Below, one piece after another: positions 6,726 through 12,930 of a stretch of 12,930 nt of DNA. This DNA comes from Cryomorphaceae bacterium. Lineage in GTDB: Bacteria; Bacteroidota; Bacteroidia; Flavobacteriales; Schleiferiaceae. The DNA lies in assembly GCA_022565745.1 (NCBI GenBank), contig JAIUMB010000059.1, positions 1 through 12,930 on the forward strand, in the 5' to 3' direction. The notes under the pieces are model-generated. The model saw only the letters and a program-made list of their open reading frames with translations. It was not told where the DNA came from and ran no database searches. How positions within the stretch are numbered: the first letter of the stretch is position 1; the number at the start of each line of letters is the position of its first letter. Position numbers and translations under genes: made by a program.

Positions 6726-7453
6726 TTACGTGCAAGGGTAATGTAGCGAGGAGAGCTACCGGTGTTTAATGTGGAAAGTTGATAATTACCCCATTCCTGT
6801 TCTATGGTAAATCCGGAAGTTTTTAGCATCTCACGGAAAGTATGGGGATAAATAAGTTTCACCTTTTCATAGAATGTGTGGGTGTTGCCACGGTCTTCAA
6901 CCCGAATGGTTTTAATCACGTATTCCCCTTCAATGCGTCTTAGTATGTCAAACCGTACATCATCGATGACCTTGGTTTCAGGATTGGTGTTGATATGGGA
7001 TAGGGTATTCGGATTGAGGTAGTCGAAGAGAAAACAGCCATTAGGTTTTAAAGCTTGAAAGATATTGTCGAATACCTGTTGGTTTTCTTTTTGGGTGTTA
7101 AAATAGCCAAAACTGGTAAAGAGATTAACCACAGCATCATATTGACGATTGCCGAGATCATCGCGCATATCGCCTTGGACAAAGTTTAGACCTTCACGGG
7201 CGAAGTGATTATTGGCAAAGGCGATGTTTTCTTTAGATAGATCGATGCCGGTAACGCGATATCCATTGTCGGCCAGTTGCACAGCATGCCGACCTCTACC
7301 ACAGGCAAGGTCAAGTAGGTGCGCATTATTGGGGAGTGGGTGTGCTTGCAGCCAATTGTCTATAAACGATCGGGCCTCGTTGAGATCGCGATGTCGGTAT
7401 AGTAAGTGGTAATAAGGGGTGTTAAACCAAGTGGCAAACCATTCTTTAATCAT
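6722..7453 (-). CDS. Class I SAM-dependent methyltransferase
   Basis: A 243-residue cytosolic methyltransferase with a Rossmann fold. Motif I is LLDLACGRGRHAVQLA (about residues 46-61), the acidic SAM ligand is in VTGIDLS (Asp71), then FVQGDMRD, and AVVNLFTSFGYF as motif IV. The ending GSSPRYITLARK and the N-terminus (MIKEWFATWFNTPYYHLLYR) match a Bacteroidota family annotated only as class I SAM-dependent methyltransferase; the substrate is unknown. The ATG at 7453 is chosen over an in-frame ATG at 7474 because MIKEWF is the family start. It is 50 bp after the OmpP1 stop and overlaps the ZIP gene by 4 bp. Confidence 0.88.
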   Translation of the reverse strand: MIKEWFATWFNTPYYHLLYRHRDLNEARSFIDNWLQAHPLPNNAHLLDLACGRGRHAVQLADNGYRVTGIDLSKENIAFANNHFAREGLNFVQGDMRDDLGNRQYDAVVNLFTSFGYFNTQKENQQVFDNIFQALKPNGCFLFDYLNPNTLSHINTNPETKVIDDVRFDILRRIEGEYVIKTIRVEDRGNTHTFYEKVKLIYPHTFREMLKTSGFTIEQEWGNYQLSTLNTGSSPRYITLARK

Positions 7454-7457
7454 GCGG

Positions 7458-7465
7458 CAAAAGTA
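7458..7465 (-). promoter_or_regulatory. TAnnTTTG box immediately before the methyltransferase start
   Basis: The minus strand reads TACTTTTG and then CCGC before the ATG at 7453, a full match to the Bacteroidota -7 box. If used, transcription would begin at or within a few bases of the ATG, giving a leaderless or nearly leaderless mRNA. I find no TTG at 17-23 bp spacing, so it may be chance. Confidence 0.3.
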
Positions 7466-7503
7466 GTACAACAAACGTTGAAAACCACAGGACTATTGCA
7501 ACT

Positions 7504-8835
7504 TTATTGCAAGAGTGTAATACCAAGGGTAAACATGGTACGGCTACGCTCGTTCATAAAAGGCGTTGGGATAAGGCCTTGGTCAAATACAAACTCTCCC
7601 GTTGTGCTTTGGAAGTTGACCAAGCTCATATTGATGCCGAATTTTTTGGTTTGGTAGCCAATACCGCCGTGAATGCCCGTGACATTACTTGCGTTAAATC
7701 GATCGCTGTAGCCTCCGGTGGTTAATGAATAACCGCCGCGAAGGAAAAAACCACCCAAACGTATTTCTGCACCTGCACGAAGGTGATGCATAGGTGCTAA
7801 GTCACTTCTTATATCTTCACGAAGATCGTCTTTCATTGATTGCTCAAAATCCCTACCGCCATATCGTGAGGTTCGAGGGTCTACAAAGTCATAATCGAAA
7901 CTGATAAATCCGAATTTATTGATTACATACGCCATGCCGGCATTAAGTCGAGCGGCGTTGTAGGCAGTATAGCGATAATTGGGATTAAAGCCTCTTTCTT
8001 CTTCAACCTCTTCGAAAATTCCACCATCTCGATATATAAAATCAAATTCACCATTGAACGAATGCGCTGTAGGTGTTTGTGCAGAAACCCCAATTCTCAG
8101 TGCGGGTATGGGGCGATAAATCACCCCGGCGCGGGCGTTGATGCCAATGCCGTTTACATCTATACCTTCATTGAATTCTACATCGCCTTGTTCCACATCG
8201 TTTATATCTACTATAGACTGATCGTTAAAATAATTTTGTCTAAAACTTGTCAACGGCACGCCAATACCAAATCCGTAATACCATTTGTAGCCTTCGTTAA
8301 ACCCAAAGGTTAATCCCATTTCGTGCTGGGTGCCCCAAATTTCTCTTGCTACAACCTCCTGATATAAATCGCCGGGTTCAAAAATTTCACCTTGTGGATT
8401 TTCGATAAACGCTCTTCCGGTATATTGTTCTCGAAACGATGCAGTTTGGTTAAACGTCAAGGCAAATACAGAACTGCGGTTGCGTTCTTCGTTCATCATC
8501 CATGTCTTACCAAAATTGGTGATGGTGATCCCTGATTCGTTGTTTTGACTCCCTCCAAATTGCTGTCCATTAAAGCTTGTGGTATTGTTGTGTGAAAAAA
8601 TGCCAAAGTGCACATCGATTTGTTCGCGGCGAAACACCCCGGCACCGGCCGGATTGATGTGAATGGAGGAGAAGTCGTTGCCCAAGGCTGAGAAGGCGCC
8701 ACCTACGCCTGCGCTACGCGCTGTTCCTAAGTTTTGGTGACGATTTAAATGATGCATTTCTAGGGCGCTTTGTCCTTGTATTGTCATAGATCCAAACAAA
8801 AACAGGGCAATACCGATAAAGAAATATCTGTTCAT
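7504..8835 (-). CDS. OmpP1/FadL-family outer-membrane beta-barrel protein
   Basis: A 443-residue outer-membrane protein. The ATG at 8835 gives MNRYFFIGIALFLFGSMTIQ, a clear Sec signal peptide with cleavage likely just after residues 20-22. The frame is open 10 codons further to an ATG at 8865, but that start would spoil the signal. The N-terminal mature part has LGTARSAGVGGAFSALGNDF and the hallmark INPAGAG, as in the hatch region of FadL/OmpP1 proteins. The rest alternates polar and aromatic residues as barrel strands do, and ends in TMFTLGITLLQ. FadL relatives take up long-chain fatty acids or other hydrophobic compounds; Bacteroidota members have rarely been tested. It lies between the lipoprotein terminator and the methyltransferase gene on the same strand. 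Confidence 0.85.
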   Translation of the reverse strand: MNRYFFIGIALFLFGSMTIQGQSALEMHHLNRHQNLGTARSAGVGGAFSALGNDFSSIHINPAGAGVFRREQIDVHFGIFSHNNTTSFNGQQFGGSQNNESGITITNFGKTWMMNEERNRSSVFALTFNQTASFREQYTGRAFIENPQGEIFEPGDLYQEVVAREIWGTQHEMGLTFGFNEGYKWYYGFGIGVPLTSFRQNYFNDQSIVDINDVEQGDVEFNEGIDVNGIGINARAGVIYRPIPALRIGVSAQTPTAHSFNGEFDFIYRDGGIFEEVEEERGFNPNYRYTAYNAARLNAGMAYVINKFGFISFDYDFVDPRTSRYGGRDFEQSMKDDLREDIRSDLAPMHHLRAGAEIRLGGFFLRGGYSLTTGGYSDRFNASNVTGIHGGIGYQTKKFGINMSLVNFQSTTGEFVFDQGLIPTPFMNERSRTMFTLGITLLQ

Positions 8836-8850
8836 ATTGGTTGTTATAAA

Positions 8851-8887
8851 AGATAAAAAAAGCATTCCCCGTAAATTGAGGAATGCT
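8851..8887 (-). terminator. Rho-independent terminator after the lipoprotein gene
   Basis: AGCATTCC (8861-8868) and GGAATGCT (8880-8887) form a perfect 8-bp stem with an 11-nt loop. On the minus strand the stem is followed by TTTTTTATC. It begins 13 bp after the lipoprotein stop and ends only about 18 bp before the OmpP1 ATG, so it lies in the OmpP1 leader. Confidence 0.85.
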
Positions 8888-8899
8888 GGTATATTTGAT

Positions 8900-10261
8900 T
8901 TATCGGCGTCCGCCGCTACGTGAAGGTGCTGATCTTACACCGCCACCACTGCTTCTAGATGGTGCTGAGCGCATGCTACCGCCGCTGCTTCTTGAAGGCG
9001 CTGAGCGGAAATTGCTCGGCGAAGAAGATCGACTAGGGCTAACACTTCTTGAAGGTGACACCCCTCTTGAAGGAGAAACACTTCTGCTTGGCGTGATCCG
9101 AGAAGGTGCAGTTCTAGCTGGTGGGCTATAATTGCTTCTTGTAGGCGTGCGTTGCATGCTGCCTCTAGCGGGAGAAGAGCTAGGTCGACTAGGTGCTGCA
9201 CGACGAGAGCTTGGTGCAACTGAGCGAGAAGGCGAGGTTGCTCTTTGGTTTGCTGCTCCAGGCGCAGTGCGGGCACCAGTGCGTGCAGCAGGTTGAGCGG
9301 CTCTCGAAGGCGAGTGCATAAAATTGTTTCTCGAAGACGCGGCGCTTCGCTGTGATACGTTTGAACGGGCCAAGTCAGAATAGTTGGTGGCACGGTTAAA
9401 CGAAGACCCTCTGGTAGCGGCAGTGGATCTGCTGCTGGTGGTATTGCGCAAGCTGCTGATACCTTCAGGAGATGTGCCTGCGGTTCTCGCACTTGTGCGA
9501 GAAGACTGAGCCACCCGATTGCTTCCTGTTGTTTGCGCAGCGCGTGGACTTGTAGCCGCGCGATCACGAGCGATAGAGGAGGTACGAGGGGCGGTGTTTA
9601 TCGTTCTGCGCTGAACACCACCAGGCATTGTTCCGTAGCTAGAGCCACCTGGACGAACACCGGCATAACTTGTACGACGGTTGGGCGCATAATCATAACC
9701 GGCACCCCACATGGCTCCGTGATGGAATCCGGCATTATAGCTGTGCCAGCCCATGCCCATGCCCATGCCCATGCCCCAAGGGCGCATCATAAAGGGATCG
9801 TAGAAAAAAGGATCGTACATCATCATCGGATGCATGCCCCAAGGGTGCATCATGCCCCAAGGTCGCATGCCCATGCCCATGCCCCAGCCCATGCCCATGC
9901 CGTAACCCATGCCAAAGCTCCATCCGGGTTGCATGCCCATACCCATACCCATACCGGGATGCATTCCCATGCCCATTCCGCCATAGTAGTTGTTTACAAC
10001 AGCACCACCTCCACCAGCGGCTTGTCCACTGCGAGTATCGCGAGCTCTTTCTCTGAATTCCGGGTCGTAGTAATCATCGTATACTTCACTTTGCTCATCT
10101 CCATTGCTGGCCTGCATGGTATTTGTAGCGCCAACAGCAGGGGCTGTGTAGCCTGGATTAAAATATATTCCATCGTCGTAGTGATTGGAAACAATGTCGC
10201 TTTTTGAACGACATCCAATCAAAACGATTCCTAACATCATTATGGTCATCAATTTTTTCAT
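8900..10261 (-). CDS. Lipoprotein with Gly-Met repeats and a basic Ser/Arg-rich tail
   Basis: A 453-residue putative lipoprotein. MKKLMTIMMLGIVLIGC is a type II signal peptide with lipobox LIGC (Cys17); the upstream in-frame ATG at 10321 would bury it, so 10261 is chosen. Residues 18-80 are acidic and Tyr-rich. Residues 95-171 are built of (GM)n blocks mixed with Trp, Pro, His and Tyr, about 25 Met in all (for example GMGMGMGW and PWGMHPMMMYDPFFYDPFMM). From about 195 to the end the protein is low-complexity, rich in Ser, Arg, Ala, Pro and Thr, with repeats of the form SPSRSVSPSR near 391-416 and three copies of RSAPSRS(S)GG at 419-451. No enzyme domain is visible. Met-rich stretches can bind Cu(I)/Ag(I), and the basic tail could bind LPS, DNA or cell wall; both are inference. 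It is divergent from proS and followed by a terminator. Confidence 0.8.
   Translation of the reverse strand: MKKLMTIMMLGIVLIGCRSKSDIVSNHYDDGIYFNPGYTAPAVGATNTMQASNGDEQSEVYDDYYDPEFRERARDTRSGQAAGGGGAVVNNYYGGMGMGMHPGMGMGMGMQPGWSFGMGYGMGMGWGMGMGMRPWGMMHPWGMHPMMMYDPFFYDPFMMRPWGMGMGMGMGWHSYNAGFHHGAMWGAGYDYAPNRRTSYAGVRPGGSSYGTMPGGVQRRTINTAPRTSSIARDRAATSPRAAQTTGSNRVAQSSRTSARTAGTSPEGISSLRNTTSSRSTAATRGSSFNRATNYSDLARSNVSQRSAASSRNNFMHSPSRAAQPAARTGARTAPGAANQRATSPSRSVAPSSRRAAPSRPSSSPARGSMQRTPTRSNYSPPARTAPSRITPSRSVSPSRGVSPSRSVSPSRSSSPSNFRSAPSRSSGGSMRSAPSRSSGGGVRSAPSRSGGRR
9730..9980 (-). repeat. Short tandem repeats encoding the Gly-Met blocks
   Basis: The region contains several runs of a 6-bp unit, seen on the plus strand as ATGCCC with the variant ATACCC, clustered near 9749-9775, 9866-9909 and 9930-9975. 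They encode GlyMet dipeptides on the minus strand. Such units are prone to copy-number change by replication slippage. The complementary strand reads as His-Ala repeats, which explains the long open frame there. Confidence 0.75.
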
Positions 10262-10291
10262 CACTTGGGCATTTAAAAGGGTTGTTTCTCG

Positions 10292-10299
10292 TAGCTTTG
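10292..10299 (+). promoter_or_regulatory. -7 box candidate for proS
   Basis: TAGCTTTG is a full match to the Bacteroidota -7 consensus TAnnTTTG and lies 44 bp before the proS ATG, leaving a leader of roughly 35-40 nt. A TTG at 10265-10267 is 24 bp upstream, slightly beyond usual spacing. It sits in the 82-bp gap between the divergent lipoprotein and proS genes. Confidence 0.5.
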
Positions 10300-10343
10300 C
10301 ACTACAATTAATAAACTTCAAATTTCATACCAATAAACCTCAT

Positions 10344-11819
10344 ATGGCTAAAGTTCTTGCAAGCAAAGATAGTGATTACGCGCAATGGTACAATGATTTA
10401 GTGATAAAAGCTGATTTGGCCGAAAACAGCGCTGTTCGTGGTAGTATGGTGATCAAGCCTTACGGTTATGCCATTTGGGAAAAAATGCAGGCCGAGCTCG
10501 ATAGAATGTTTAAGGAGACCGGGCATGTCAATGCATATTTCCCCCTTTTTATTCCCAAGTCATTTTTTAGCAAAGAAGCCAGTCACGTTGAGGGTTTTGC
10601 TAAGGAGTGTGCGGTAGTTACCCATTACCGTCTAAAAAATGATCCCAACGGAAAAGGCGTAATTGTAGATCCGGACGCCAAGCTCGAAGAAGAACTGATT
10701 GTTCGACCTACTTCAGAAACGGTTATTTGGGATACCTATCGCAAGTGGATTCAATCTTACCGCGACTTACCTATAAAAATCAATCAATGGGCCAATGTTG
10801 TGCGATGGGAAATGCGTACCCGCTTATTTTTACGTACCGCAGAATTCCTTTGGCAAGAGGGGCATACGGCCCATGCTACTAAACAAGAGGCCATAGAGGA
10901 AGCTGAAATGATGCTGAATGTCTATGCCACATTCTTAGAGAATTTTATGGCAATTCCCGTACTTAAAGGGGTTAAAACAGAGTCTGAGCGGTTTGCCGGT
11001 GCGGTTGAAACCTACTGCGTGGAAGCGCTTATGCAAGATGGTAAAGCTCTACAAGCGGGAACATCACATTTTTTAGGGCAAAATTTCGCCAAGGCATTTG
11101 ATGTGACCTTCGCCACCAAAGAAGGCACCAACGAATTGGTGTGGGCAACTTCATGGGGCGTTTCTACGCGCTTGATTGGCGCGTTGATTATGACCCACAG
11201 CGATAACAATGGTTTGGTGTTGCCGCCTAAATTGGCACCTCATCAGGTGGTCATTGTACCTATTTATCGCAAGGATGAAGAGTTTGAAAAGGTTGATGCC
11301 GCCGCCAAAGACATTGTACAAAAGCTTAGAGCAGCAGGTATTTCTGTACACTACGACAACCGTGACACCCACAAACCCGGCTGGAAATTTAACGAATACG
11401 AGCTAAAAGGCGTGCCGGTGCGCATAGCCATTGGTCCACGTGATCTTGAAAAACAACAGGTAGAGCTCGCTCGTCGTGATACATTGGAAAAATCCTTCCA
11501 ACCAATGGACGGTTTAACCGACGTTATAGCGGATATACTTGAGCACATGCAAACCAACTTGCTGGAGCGCGCCCGTAAGCGTACCCAAGATGAAACGTAT
11601 GCTGTTGATACCTGGGAAGAATTTACCGATGCTGTTAAAAATCGCGGTGGTTTTATCAAAGCCCACTGGGATGGTACGGCAGAAACCGAGCGCATAATCA
11701 AAGAAAAAACCAAAGCCACCATTCGTTGTATCGAACTCGATGCGCCGGAGGAGGAGGGCGTTTGTGTTTTCAGCGGTAAACCCTCTAAGAGAAGAGTGGT
11801 TTTCGCAAAAGCCTATTAA
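10344..11819 (+). CDS. proS: Prolyl-tRNA synthetase, archaeal/eukaryotic-like type
   Basis: A 491-residue class II aminoacyl-tRNA synthetase that charges tRNA-Pro in the cytosol. Motif 1 is around VRGSMVIKPYGYAIWE (31-46), RPTSET at 121-126 is the ATP/proline pocket, and motif 2 is RWEMRTRLFLRTAEFLWQEG (154-173). Motif 3 lies in WATSWGVSTRLIGALIMTHS. The anticodon-binding domain starts near LAPHQVVIVPIY, and the C-terminal domain ends with the characteristic GKPSKRRVVFAKAY. It lacks the large insertion domain of the E. coli type, as is normal in Bacteroidota. The frame is open upstream to 10185, but the ATG at 10344 (MAKVLASKDSDYAQWYNDLV) is the family start and follows the promoter candidate. 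A hairpin follows the stop. Confidence 0.97.
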   Translation: MAKVLASKDSDYAQWYNDLVIKADLAENSAVRGSMVIKPYGYAIWEKMQAELDRMFKETGHVNAYFPLFIPKSFFSKEASHVEGFAKECAVVTHYRLKNDPNGKGVIVDPDAKLEEELIVRPTSETVIWDTYRKWIQSYRDLPIKINQWANVVRWEMRTRLFLRTAEFLWQEGHTAHATKQEAIEEAEMMLNVYATFLENFMAIPVLKGVKTESERFAGAVETYCVEALMQDGKALQAGTSHFLGQNFAKAFDVTFATKEGTNELVWATSWGVSTRLIGALIMTHSDNNGLVLPPKLAPHQVVIVPIYRKDEEFEKVDAAAKDIVQKLRAAGISVHYDNRDTHKPGWKFNEYELKGVPVRIAIGPRDLEKQQVELARRDTLEKSFQPMDGLTDVIADILEHMQTNLLERARKRTQDETYAVDTWEEFTDAVKNRGGFIKAHWDGTAETERIIKEKTKATIRCIELDAPEEEGVCVFSGKPSKRRVVFAKAY

Positions 11820-11829
11820 CCGCTATGTG

Positions 11830-11860
11830 AACAGACGTGATTTGTCACGTCTGTTTATCC
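11830..11860 (+). terminator. Hairpin terminator after proS
   Basis: AACAGACGTGA (11830-11840) and TCACGTCTGTT (11845-11855) form a perfect 11-bp stem with a 4-nt loop TTTG, starting 10 bp after the proS stop. The T-tract after it is weak (TTATCC), so termination may be partial. The perfect stem also looks the same from the minus strand. Confidence 0.7.
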
Positions 11861-11893
11861 TGTTAATAATTCAACACCCAAATACCAAAGACC

Positions 11894-12565
11894 ATGTCTA
11901 AAAACATTTCCTGTAACATTGACCTGTATCGCTTGCTGACCAAGAAATCTGCCGCCAAGGTTGAGGTATTTAATCACATGAAAACGGTAATGAGCATGTG
12001 GAAGGAAGTGTTGGAAGAGTTGGCCAGTGAACTCTCAACCGATGTTTGTGGCGACAACGAAGAGATTGTTATTGAATATCTGGATGTTTCTACTTTTGAA
12101 GCCAAGCTAAGAACGGCCGGCGATATATTGTTTTCTTATGTGCATACCAATGTATTTGCCTTAGACGAAAGTCACTATCTACACCAACATTCATATTTGA
12201 AGAAAAATGAATTTGAGGGCTATTTCGGTACCCTAAATCTTTATTACTTCTTGGGTGATTCCATCAAGTACAACCGATTGAACGACAATGGTATTTTAAT
12301 CGCACGTGTTATGGTTAATAAGTCAGGACTATTCTTTGTTGAAGGCATTCGTGCCTTTGGAGAATTCGACCGATTTGATCACAAACGCCCTTTAAACCAT
12401 GAGCGTATGAAAACATTGGCTGAAATGGCGGTGAAACACATGCTCGATATCGATTTGACCTTGCCCCCCAGACAGCATGCGCAATTGCTGAGCGTAGGAG
12501 ATATTCAGTCGTTGCGACAGGAGTTGAGGTTTAATACCACGCAGCGATTAGGGTTTAGGAAGTAG
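11894..12565 (+). CDS. Unrecognised conserved-looking protein, 223 residues
   Basis: I do not recognise this family. The 223-residue product has no signal peptide or membrane segment and looks like a soluble alpha/beta protein. It has an N-terminal helical part (about residues 1-48, with FNHMKTVMSMWKEVLEELAS), a middle with likely beta strands (EIVIEYLDVS, GILIARVMVNKSGLFFVEGI) around a Tyr/His-rich stretch (SHYLHQHSYL, GYFGTLNLYYFLGD), and a C-terminal helical part ending QRLGFRK. The ATG at 11894 is the first in frame. It follows the proS hairpin by about 38 bp on the same strand and could be expressed by read-through or from its own promoter, for which I see no good box. Base composition resembles its neighbours, so it seems a resident gene rather than an acquired one. 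Confidence 0.75.
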   Translation: MSKNISCNIDLYRLLTKKSAAKVEVFNHMKTVMSMWKEVLEELASELSTDVCGDNEEIVIEYLDVSTFEAKLRTAGDILFSYVHTNVFALDESHYLHQHSYLKKNEFEGYFGTLNLYYFLGDSIKYNRLNDNGILIARVMVNKSGLFFVEGIRAFGEFDRFDHKRPLNHERMKTLAEMAVKHMLDIDLTLPPRQHAQLLSVGDIQSLRQELRFNTTQRLGFRK

Positions 12566-12583
12566 TGTGCGCTGCCCGCGTGG

Positions 12584-12600
12584 GGGGTGCTGACGCAAGC
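12584..12600. repeat. Direct repeat unit B, copy 1
   Basis: GGGGTGCTGACGCAAGC; the second copy at 12776-12792 differs by one base (GGGGTGCTGACGCACGC). Each copy adjoins a CG-rich block (12571-12586 and 12800-12815). Confidence 0.7.
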
Positions 12601-12662
12601 ATGGGTTCACGTAAGCTAATAAAGGCCGGATGGTATGGTCTGGGGTCGGAGGTCGGGTTTGT

Positions 12663-12679
12663 GAATGCATATAAAGGCC
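12663..12679. repeat. Direct repeat unit C, copy 1
   Basis: GAATGCATATAAAGGCC, repeated with one difference at 12821-12837 (GAATGCACATAAAGGCC). A partial third copy, AATAAAGGCCGG, lies at 12618-12629. Confidence 0.65.
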
Positions 12680-12718
12680 AATATTTGATTTGTTAAAGCC
12701 TTAGGATTGTATCTGTTT

Positions 12719-12744
12719 GGAGGTTTGGGAGTTGGGAGGTTTGG
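12719..12744 (+). repeat. G-rich direct repeat, possible G-quadruplex
   Basis: GGAGGTTTGG occurs at 12719-12728 and again at 12735-12744, separated by GAGTTG. Together they give a run of G-tracts of two to three bases on the plus strand that could form a two-tier quadruplex. Confidence 0.5.
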
Positions 12745-12775
12745 TTTTGCGAATGCTTTGCTAGCATGGAAGCAT

Positions 12776-12792
12776 GGGGTGCTGACGCACGC
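12776..12792. repeat. Direct repeat unit B, copy 2
   Basis: GGGGTGCTGACGCACGC, the partner of 12584-12600. It runs into a second small duplication, GCACGCT at 12787-12793 and 12796-12802. Confidence 0.7.
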
Positions 12793-12800
12793 TTGGCACG

Positions 12801-12812
12801 CTGCGCGCGCAG
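12801..12812. repeat. Perfect 12-bp GC palindrome
   Basis: CTGCGCGCGCAG is self-complementary over 12 bp, directly after unit B copy 2. It could extrude as a cruciform or be a leftover of a palindromic repeat. Confidence 0.6.
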
Positions 12813-12820
12813 GGGTATAC

Positions 12821-12837
12821 GAATGCACATAAAGGCC
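12821..12837. repeat. Direct repeat unit C, copy 2
   Basis: GAATGCACATAAAGGCC, the partner of 12663-12679. Similarity continues loosely beyond it (a TATT-GTTT pattern in both copies). Confidence 0.65.
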
Positions 12838-12906
12838 GGTATTCAGTTTGTGCTATTCAATGGCGTGTATAAAAAATAAAATCGCTTACACTTACCCAAT
12901 TACAGA

Positions 12907-12920
12907 CGCGATAAATCGCG
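12907..12920. repeat. Palindrome CGCGAT-AA-ATCGCG near the right edge
   Basis: A 6-bp perfect inverted repeat with a 2-base centre, flanked by ACAGA on both sides (12902-12906 and 12926-12930). It resembles the dispersed GACGCGATTAATCGCGTC palindromes that I recall from Bacteroidota and cyanobacterial genomes, as a degenerate copy; the element may continue past the window. Confidence 0.55.
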
Positions 12921-12930
12921 CCCATACAGA

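Larger units (their letters stand above)
12566..12930. other. Gene-free 365-bp stretch with scattered degenerate repeats
   Basis: No open frame here looks like a protein. The stretch is GC-richer and more repetitive than the rest, with short elements recurring at about 190-230 bp: GGGGTGCTGACGCA(A/C)GC, a CGCTGC-CGCG-GGGG block, and GAATGCA(T/C)ATAAAGGCC. These are listed separately. It may be a decayed repeat cluster between genes. Confidence 0.6.

Noticed and set aside
8935..9567. Minus-strand 210-codon open frame rich in Leu, Gln and Ala
   Set aside because: Out-of-frame shadow inside the lipoprotein's low-complexity tail.
9533..10207. Long plus-strand open frame rich in His-Ala and Thr-His repeats
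   Set aside because: It is the complement of the Gly-Met and Ser/Arg codons of the lipoprotein gene; composition is dictated by the other strand and there is no promoter or family similarity.
10262..10343. Bidirectional promoter including a box for the lipoprotein gene
   Set aside because: I could find a good TAnnTTTG only on the proS side; the minus strand has no acceptable match.
12616..12828. Minus-strand 70-codon open frame in the repeat-rich right end
   Set aside because: It runs through the repeat units and has no protein-like pattern.

Overview
The window looks like an ordinary chromosomal stretch of a member of the Bacteroidota, probably the Flavobacteriia or a related class. Several things point there: a fused E1 alpha/beta 2-oxoacid dehydrogenase, a ProS of the archaeal/eukaryotic-like type ending in the KPSK..VxFAKAY tail, an OmpP1/FadL protein, an ArsR-DUF6428-ArsC cluster, the near absence of Shine-Dalgarno sequences, and promoter-like TAnnTTTG boxes ahead of several genes. 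I see no tRNA, rRNA, CRISPR array, insertion sequence or phage.

Layout. The left edge holds the 3' part of a tyrosine recombinase, most like XerD (+). Facing it is a three-gene arsenic cluster on the minus strand (arsR, a DUF6428 gene, arsC) with a palindromic operator candidate at arsR but no efflux pump. A pirin-family gene (+) diverges from arsR and carries an in-frame TAG that cuts off a recognisable C-terminal tail. Next is a two-gene minus-strand unit (four-helix membrane protein plus a 66-residue XRE regulator, overlapping by 11 bp) with a good promoter candidate. An empty stretch of about 340 bp leads to a 660-residue fused E1 alpha/beta dehydrogenase (+). Its stop overlaps the stop of a minus-strand run that reads, in order of transcription, Met/Gly-rich and Ser/Arg-rich lipoprotein, terminator, OmpP1/FadL outer-membrane protein, SAM methyltransferase and ZIP metal transporter (the last two overlap as ATGA). 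proS (+) diverges from the lipoprotein gene and ends in a strong hairpin. It is followed by an unrecognised 223-residue protein. The last 365 bp hold no gene but contain scattered degenerate repeats and two palindromes.

How the genes fit together. ArsR, the DUF6428 protein and ArsC form an inducible arsenate response in which the first two end in cysteine clusters; ArsB/Acr3 must be elsewhere if efflux is used. The fused E1 would feed a 2-oxoacid (probably branched-chain) dehydrogenase complex whose E2 and E3 are not here. The most unusual coding sequence is the lipoprotein, with about 25 Met in roughly 75 residues followed by some 260 residues of basic, Ser/Arg-rich repeats. The clearest anomaly is the interrupted pirin tail. 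I did not find a convincing new defence or mobile system.
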